Below are positions 6,201-8,520 of a DNA stretch of 8,520 bases, in pieces (position 1 is the first letter of the stretch; the number at the start of each line of letters is the position of its first letter). The position numbers and the translations under genes were made by a program. The notes beneath the pieces are model-generated. The model saw only the letters and a program-made list of their open reading frames with translations. It was not told the DNA's origin and did not search any database. The DNA is taken from NCBI GenBank assembly GCA_035542775.1, contig DATKKX010000355.1, positions 1-8,520 of the forward strand, read 5' to 3'. The DNA is from DATKKX01 sp035542775 (lineage in GTDB: Bacteria; Planctomycetota; Phycisphaerae; UBA1845; UTPLA1).

Positions 6201-7393
6201 ACGTCGACCGCCCCATCACAATTGAGGTCCGCATAGCCGAAGGACTCGCATTCGTCCGGAATTCCGTTTCCATTCAGGTCCAGGCTCGTCCCGCTCGCAA
6301 GGTCGCACGAATCCGGGACGCCGTTGGGCTGGCAATCGGGAACCAGGTGCATGGCGACGGCGCAACTGTCTGCGACGGTGTCCCCATCGCAATCTCCGCC
6401 GCAGGTCGTACCCGCGCCCAGCCAAGTATAGCCGCAATCGAACTCGTCTTCCTCGGTACACCCGAGGATGCCGTTGCAGCACGCCCCGAGCGGCGGCTGC
6501 GGGCAGGACACCCCGGAACAGATCGTGTCGGCGCCCTGCCAAATGCCGCCGTAAGTCGTTTCGCATTCGCCCGCGGTTACATTGTCGAGGCAGCTCCCGT
6601 CCGGAAGGCAGCACGCCCCAATGGGCACCGGACCACCACAATTGCCCGCCGGGTCGCAGGTGTCCACGGTGTTGCCGTTCACCACGAAGTCGGCCCAGCC
6701 GGTGCTACCGTCGGTGAAGTAGTCCTCATGATCGGTCCAGCTCGCGCCGAAGTTCGTCGTGATGTACTGCCGGCACCTCGGCCGAGCGACGGCGTCCCAA
6801 AGCAGGCTCGGGGTGCGACTGGCCAGGCCGGTCCAGCTTTCGTAATAGACAATCACAAAAAAGGGACCGGCGACACAGGTGTTGATGGGTATGGTGAAGT
6901 CTCTAAGCGAACCCTCCGGCGGAATCGTGAACGTGGTGACGGAAGACCGGAAGATCTGCGAGACGGGCTGTGAACAGGGGTCTCCGTCCGTCCCCGGGCA
7001 ATTCACGCCAACCGAGAAGCCGAGCGTTCCGGGACCCGAGGGCTGACCGAACATTGTGGAGTCGGCAAACTCCAGCTGCACGTTCTGAATGAAGAATGGA
7101 TACGGATTGGCGCCGCAGCCGGGAGCACCGGCGCCGCCGGACCCCGCCGGATCAAAGTAAACCGCCATTCCGCCGCCCGGTACCGGCCAGTTCAGGTATC
7201 CCGCCGCAATGGCTCCCTGCATATTGTTGATGGCGCAGGCCGCTCGCGGTGAGCCGCCATCAGTCACGCTCTCGGCGAATCCCGGCAGAATCGGGGTGGT
7301 GACTGCCAATTGCCGGTCGCCACCCGCGCCGAACATCGCGCCGGAGAGCAATAACAATGCTGTAATGATCATCATCCCAAAGTGCCTTCTCAT
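3224..7393 (-). CDS. Secreted multidomain alpha/beta hydrolase (1389 residues) with GACC modules, internal dockerin-like repeats and C-terminal beta-sandwich domains
   Basis: Layout: signal peptide 1-25; beta-rich domain of unknown function about 35-245; two GACC cysteine modules 259-297 and 303-335; planctomycete DxNxNGIPDEC-type repeats 335-383; a dockerin-like EF-hand pair with 12-residue loops at 389-400 and 427-438; a spacer with another calcium-type loop (DFNRNGVLDPGD, 565-576); an alpha/beta hydrolase about 620-870; a jelly-roll-like domain 880-1100; an Ig/FnIII-like segment 1103-1200; and a C-terminal jelly-roll 1215-1389 with DVDGGPTRL at 1277-1285. The hydrolase shows the oxyanion motif SHGNGH (642-647), nucleophile elbow GHSRG (Ser718), candidate acid Asp780 (TGSAD) and His815 (GAGHGDFH). 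This resembles lipase/cutinase/PET-hydrolase-like serine esterases; the substrate is unknown. The ATG at 7391-7393 has AGGAGG 8 nt upstream and opens the signal peptide. The frame is open to 7609, but the promoter candidate overlaps that upstream start. Confidence 0.85.
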   Translation of the reverse strand: MRRHFGMMIITALLLLSGAMFGAGGDRQLAVTTPILPGFAESVTDGGSPRAACAINNMQGAIAAGYLNWPVPGGGMAVYFDPAGSGGAGAPGCGANPYPFFIQNVQLEFADSTMFGQPSGPGTLGFSVGVNCPGTDGDPCSQPVSQIFRSSVTTFTIPPEGSLRDFTIPINTCVAGPFFVIVYYESWTGLASRTPSLLWDAVARPRCRQYITTNFGASWTDHEDYFTDGSTGWADFVVNGNTVDTCDPAGNCGGPVPIGACCLPDGSCLDNVTAGECETTYGGIWQGADTICSGVSCPQPPLGACCNGILGCTEEDEFDCGYTWLGAGTTCGGDCDGDTVADSCAVAMHLVPDCQPNGVPDSCDLASGTSLDLNGNGIPDECESFGYADLNCDGAVDVLDIPAFVMALIDPTTYATTYPWCSRNLADCNHDGQVDGRDIQLFTFKVMGLETEIFYTQLAGNSLVAYPYFEYVRAFNQNATIQVALDPTQFPDIFGKTGDIYITAKKTEAQWQADPSLVDVTPGGAMAATFSGTTIQGDTFTVVAPGELSGYAGTGLGVGYDVVIDFNRNGVLDPGDFIDGYGNEAGLYVVADTTVSGPLAVTNIPTYDVGQIYGIPSGFTLEDIYYPTNIASMGKLPMVVVSHGNGHNYQWYGHIGHHLASYGYVVMSHQNATGAGIDSCSLTTCEHTDAFISKLPLIASGILNNHVDTHHIVWIGHSRGAEGVARGYDRITDSPPSYTPTNYKASDIVLISSMAPTDFLGPASSNPHAANYHLWTGSADADVNGGADCDLCQTFHLHDRATRYSQSTIIQGAGHGDFHDGGGSSVADGPCLIGRPTTHLIQLGYLLPLVKHYVEGNIPATDFLWRQYERFHPIGVDTSNPCIVVSNEYRNGSDHGNTVIDDYQSGTGTGVSSSGGSVTYNVDNLTEGLLNDNNSSFTWMTSDPFNGATQDGPSDVERGVVFDWNNSNKYYEWEVIPAYRDFSNDLYISFRGAQGTQHPYTLTPLGIKTCTLTLRDGNGVSSSIGTGAYGGGFGQPYARDGGYFNEMRTIRVRLTDFLTNGSGLDLSNIVAVRLNFGPSWGTSSGRFVIDQLMLDNGYPPFFTPLTMTLPSGVPEYMSPTSPTTINVAINEGSDTIVAGSPQVHYRYEPTGAWQTAPLTHDAGELYHATLPPPSCDDRPEFYFTVEGVVTGLVSQPAGAPGTTFSSFVGELIVVLDDNFQTDQGWTVENIAVAGGAWQRAVPLQCVPPRGDPPSDYDGSGYCYVTQNNTSTTSCNTDVDGGPTRLISPLLNMAGLTNPVLRYARWWYNDDLDSDPFDVEVSNDNGATWTMIEHVVNLSGGWVPRTVYLKDYITLTSQMKIRFSATDQPNNSLDEAGVDAVKIFDVHCSE

Positions 7394-7401
7394 CCTCAGG
7401 T

Positions 7402-7407
7402 CCTCCT
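7402..7407 (-). promoter_or_regulatory. Consensus ribosome binding site deciding the hydrolase start
   Basis: AGGAGG on the minus strand lies 8 nt before the ATG at 7393. It supports the signal-peptide start over the 72-codon in-frame extension. Confidence 0.85.
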
Positions 7408-7580
7408 GATCGTGGGTGTGGGGAGCGATAATCCCCTGCCAGTGACACCTACCGCCGCACACGCAACGGTTCCCGGGCGGGAGAGCGAAATGCGTAGCAC
7501 CTTCTTTGCGACCGAAAATTGGAGTTGTGGCAGCTCGGTAGTGGTGCAGCGTCTCACCGTTCCCGGCGGTTCCAGGCACC

Positions 7581-7609
7581 ATAATACCGAAAAATGCGGC
7601 TCGATCCAA
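7581..7609 (-). promoter_or_regulatory. Candidate sigma-70-type promoter of the hydrolase gene
   Basis: TTGGAT (7604-7609) and TATTAT (7581-7586) are separated by exactly 17 nt on the minus strand. The -10 box matches 5 of 6 positions and the -35 box 3 of 6. Transcription would begin near 7574, leaving a leader of about 180 nt. The promoter overlaps the first codons of the longest open frame, which argues against that upstream start. Confidence 0.45.
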
Positions 7610-7775
7610 GCAGAATTGGACTCGCTCGCGCCGGCACTGGCTTTTTCCTTACGATCCATGGGCCCAATGGCCCACGATTGCGTTTAGAACAGGGCATTCT
7701 TACAGGATGGCTGCCGTCGAAGGCACCGGAGAGCATCCGCCCGAAGTAACCAAAGGCCTCACGGGGATTGAGGGT

Positions 7776-8207
7776 TTACCCTAAGCGAGAACCGTCAAGT
7801 GATCCTGCATCCTCGCGCGTCGGCCGCGTCCAGCTTGTGGCCGCTCGGCCCATCGTGACTTGGTGGTCACTCGTGTTCTGCAGGGTCTGCGTGACTCGCA
7901 GGCCCGCCGTCCGGTGGACCTGAAAGTGAACTGCTCCCAGCATTATTGCTCCCTTTGCGACGCCTGCCTCCACGCTGATGAAGGGGAGGACGAGGACGGA
8001 AATGACGACCGCGATGATGAGTCATGTCCGGACGCTGCATCCCATGATGGAGGGGATGACCATGGCGTTTTGAAACTCGATGAATTCGTCGGGATGCGAA
8101 CCATGCCCGCGTGCAAGCGACCGAAAGAGCTCAATCAACTTGTGCGGGCTCTTGGCCGTGGCATGGCGGACGGCGGCGGCAATCTCGCAAAGACAAGACG
8201 GGCTGGG
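7776..8207 (-). pseudogene. Possible decayed gene: one reading frame interrupted by a single TGA
   Basis: The minus frame is open from 8207 to a stop at 7776-7778 except for one TGA at 8022-8024. Upstream of that TGA the frame reads like ordinary protein (for example HKLIELFRSLARGHG and HPDEFIEFQNAMVIPSIMG) with mainly G or C in third positions. Directly downstream it encodes a hydrophobic LIIAVVISVLVLPFISVEAG segment whose codons nearly all end in C or G, like a signal peptide or membrane span. No ATG opens the first part; an ATG at 8210-8212 (minus strand reading ATGACC) is in another frame, so a frameshift is also possible. The remaining C-terminal part looks less coding. I recognise no family. 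A plus-strand frame at 7860-8213 overlaps it antisense and could be the real one, though its acidic low-complexity product is unconvincing. Confidence 0.25.
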
Positions 8208-8352
8208 TCATGAGCGAAAGGGAGGTGCAGGCCAGACAAAATGAGCAACCCGCGATTGAGCTGCGAGCGTATCGCGACTTTAAAGAGTGGTCCGAGCCGG
8301 AATGGCGCCGTTGGCATAAGCCGGCTTACCGTTCCTGCGCAGCTTACGTGAC

Positions 8353-8394
8353 TAGCGGGGGTTGGACTCGAACCAACGACCTCCGGGTTATGAG
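8353..8394 (-). tRNA. 3' half of a CAU-anticodon tRNA gene (Met/Ile2-like), 5' half absent; probable att-site remnant
   Basis: Reading leftward, the minus strand gives anticodon loop CTCATAA (8388-8394), anticodon 3' stem CCCGG (8383-8387), variable loop AGGTC (8378-8382), T stem GTTGG/CCAAC around TTCGAGT (8361-8377), acceptor 3' strand CCCCGCT (8354-8360) and discriminator A (8353). CCA is not encoded. Homology stops sharply at the first base of the anticodon loop. The preceding bases TCGTT do not pair with CCCGG, and no D arm or acceptor 5' strand (AGCGGGG) occurs up to 8520. The fragment therefore cannot be a functional tRNA. A 3' half starting at the anticodon loop is the typical identity block left by tyrosine-recombinase integration into a tRNA gene. 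Confidence 0.8.
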
Positions 8395-8520
8395 AACGAT
8401 TGAGAGGTCGCGCCCAAATCGAACACCTTCCGCAAGTTACTGACTTCACAGCTCCTTAGGAACAAAACGATCGCTCTGCATGTTGAGCATGCGGAGCATG
8501 TGTTGCGCGAGTTTAGTTAC
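8395..8520. other. Unassigned right edge, possible end of an integrated element
   Basis: No gene, promoter or RNA is recognisable here apart from the small GCATG repeats. By the geometry of tRNA integration, the 5' side of the fragment borders the inserted element, so this stretch would be its terminal, att-proximal DNA. That is inference; the element's genes and the intact tRNA copy would lie to the right, outside the window. Confidence 0.3.
8478..8502. repeat. Three alternating GCATG/CATGC units
   Basis: GCATG (8478-8482), CATGC (8488-8492) and GCATG (8496-8500) alternate in orientation with 5- and 3-bp spacers. They also create a near-tandem pair, GAGCATGCG and GAGCATGTG (8485-8502). The block lies about 85 bp beyond the tRNA fragment, on the side where an integrated element would be. 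Its function is unknown, and chance is possible for so short a motif. Confidence 0.35.

Larger units (their letters stand above)
7394..8352. other. Region of about 960 bp without a confident gene: hydrolase leader plus possible decayed DNA
   Basis: The left part (7394-7610) is the probable leader and promoter of the hydrolase gene. From there to 8352 there are several overlapping open frames on both strands, none with a start and ribosome binding site plus a recognisable product. A perfect 6-bp inverted repeat, TGGGCC-CAAT-GGCCCA, lies at 7659-7674. The most coding-like signal is an interrupted minus-strand frame at 7776-8207, listed separately. Confidence 0.5.

Noticed and set aside
5864..6973. 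Long plus-strand open frame of 369 codons inside the hydrolase gene
   Set aside because: It is antisense to the GACC/dockerin region. The product is Val/Arg/Ala-rich without domains, as expected from the reverse complement of GC-rich coding DNA, while the minus frame has clear motifs.
7394..7609. 72-codon N-terminal extension of the hydrolase
   Set aside because: It would start at a TTG overlapping the promoter candidate and would bury the signal peptide; a consensus ribosome binding site precedes the ATG at 7393.
7860..8213. Plus-strand 117-codon frame with a Asp/Glu-rich middle
   Set aside because: The acidic run is the complement of hydrophobic codons on the other strand. No ribosome binding site or domain is visible. 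It is mentioned as the alternative to the decayed minus frame.
8353..8440. A full tRNA-Met gene
   Set aside because: The bases before the anticodon loop do not pair with the 3' anticodon stem, and no D arm or 5' acceptor strand is found; only the 3' half exists.
8111..8443. Plus-strand open frame whose product contains GGWTRTNDLRVM
   Set aside because: That peptide is the usual mistranslation of the antisense strand of a tRNA 3' half, and the frame has no independent support.
8388..8520. Group I intron 3' end interrupting the tRNA anticodon loop
   Set aside because: tRNA homology covers the entire anticodon loop, including the bases 5' of the usual insertion point, and I see no intron core or terminal G at the junction. 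A 5' exon outside the window cannot be fully excluded.
1..8520. CRISPR array, transposase, toxin-antitoxin or defence genes
   Set aside because: I saw no regularly spaced repeats, no transposase or integrase motifs and no paired small toxin/antitoxin-like genes in either strand.

Overview
The window looks like a chromosomal segment of a GC-rich Planctomycetota-type bacterium (Phycisphaerae-like). The main reason is the 1389-residue secreted protein: it carries GACC cysteine modules, DxNxNGIPDEC-type calcium repeats, an internal dockerin-like EF-hand pair and a C-terminal domain with a DVDGGPTRL motif. This combination is familiar from planctomycete and related environmental genomes. That assignment is inference from protein style; no taxonomic marker is present.

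Layout from left to right. (1) Positions 1-132, minus strand: the first 44 codons of a galE-like UDP-glucose 4-epimerase, cut by the window edge. (2) 133-283: a divergent intergenic region with a good candidate promoter for galE and a weaker one for the gene on its other side. (3) 284-1378, plus: a lipoprotein with a predicted-neuraminidase (BNR/Asp-box) fold. (4) 1408-1926, minus: a 172-residue Ser/Thr/Ala-rich protein with two short hydrophobic helices, convergent with the sialidase-like gene. I do not recognise its family. (5) 1927-2449: about 520 bp without a convincing gene. It holds a G9 tract next to the ribosome binding site of the 172-residue gene, a pair of palindromes, a plus-strand terminator-like hairpin and a perfect 10-bp hairpin behind the next gene. 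(6) 2450-3148, minus: an unrecognised exported 232-residue protein. (7) 3224-7393, minus: the large secreted multidomain alpha/beta hydrolase, with a complete visible Ser-Asp-His set. (8) 7394-8352: a leader and promoter for the hydrolase gene, then a stretch with one possible decayed gene. (9) 8353-8394, minus: the 3' half of a CAU-anticodon tRNA gene with no 5' half, which looks like an integration-site scar. (10) 8395-8520: short unexplained DNA with small repeats.

No pathway links all these genes. The hydrolase gene and the exported 232-residue protein lie 75 bp apart on one strand and may be co-transcribed. Together with the lipoprotein they suggest outward-facing functions: breakdown of a polymer or ester and of glycans, beside a sugar-nucleotide epimerase. 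I found no CRISPR array, transposase, integrase, toxin-antitoxin pair or recognisable defence system. The tRNA fragment implies that a mobile element may begin just to the right, mostly outside this window.
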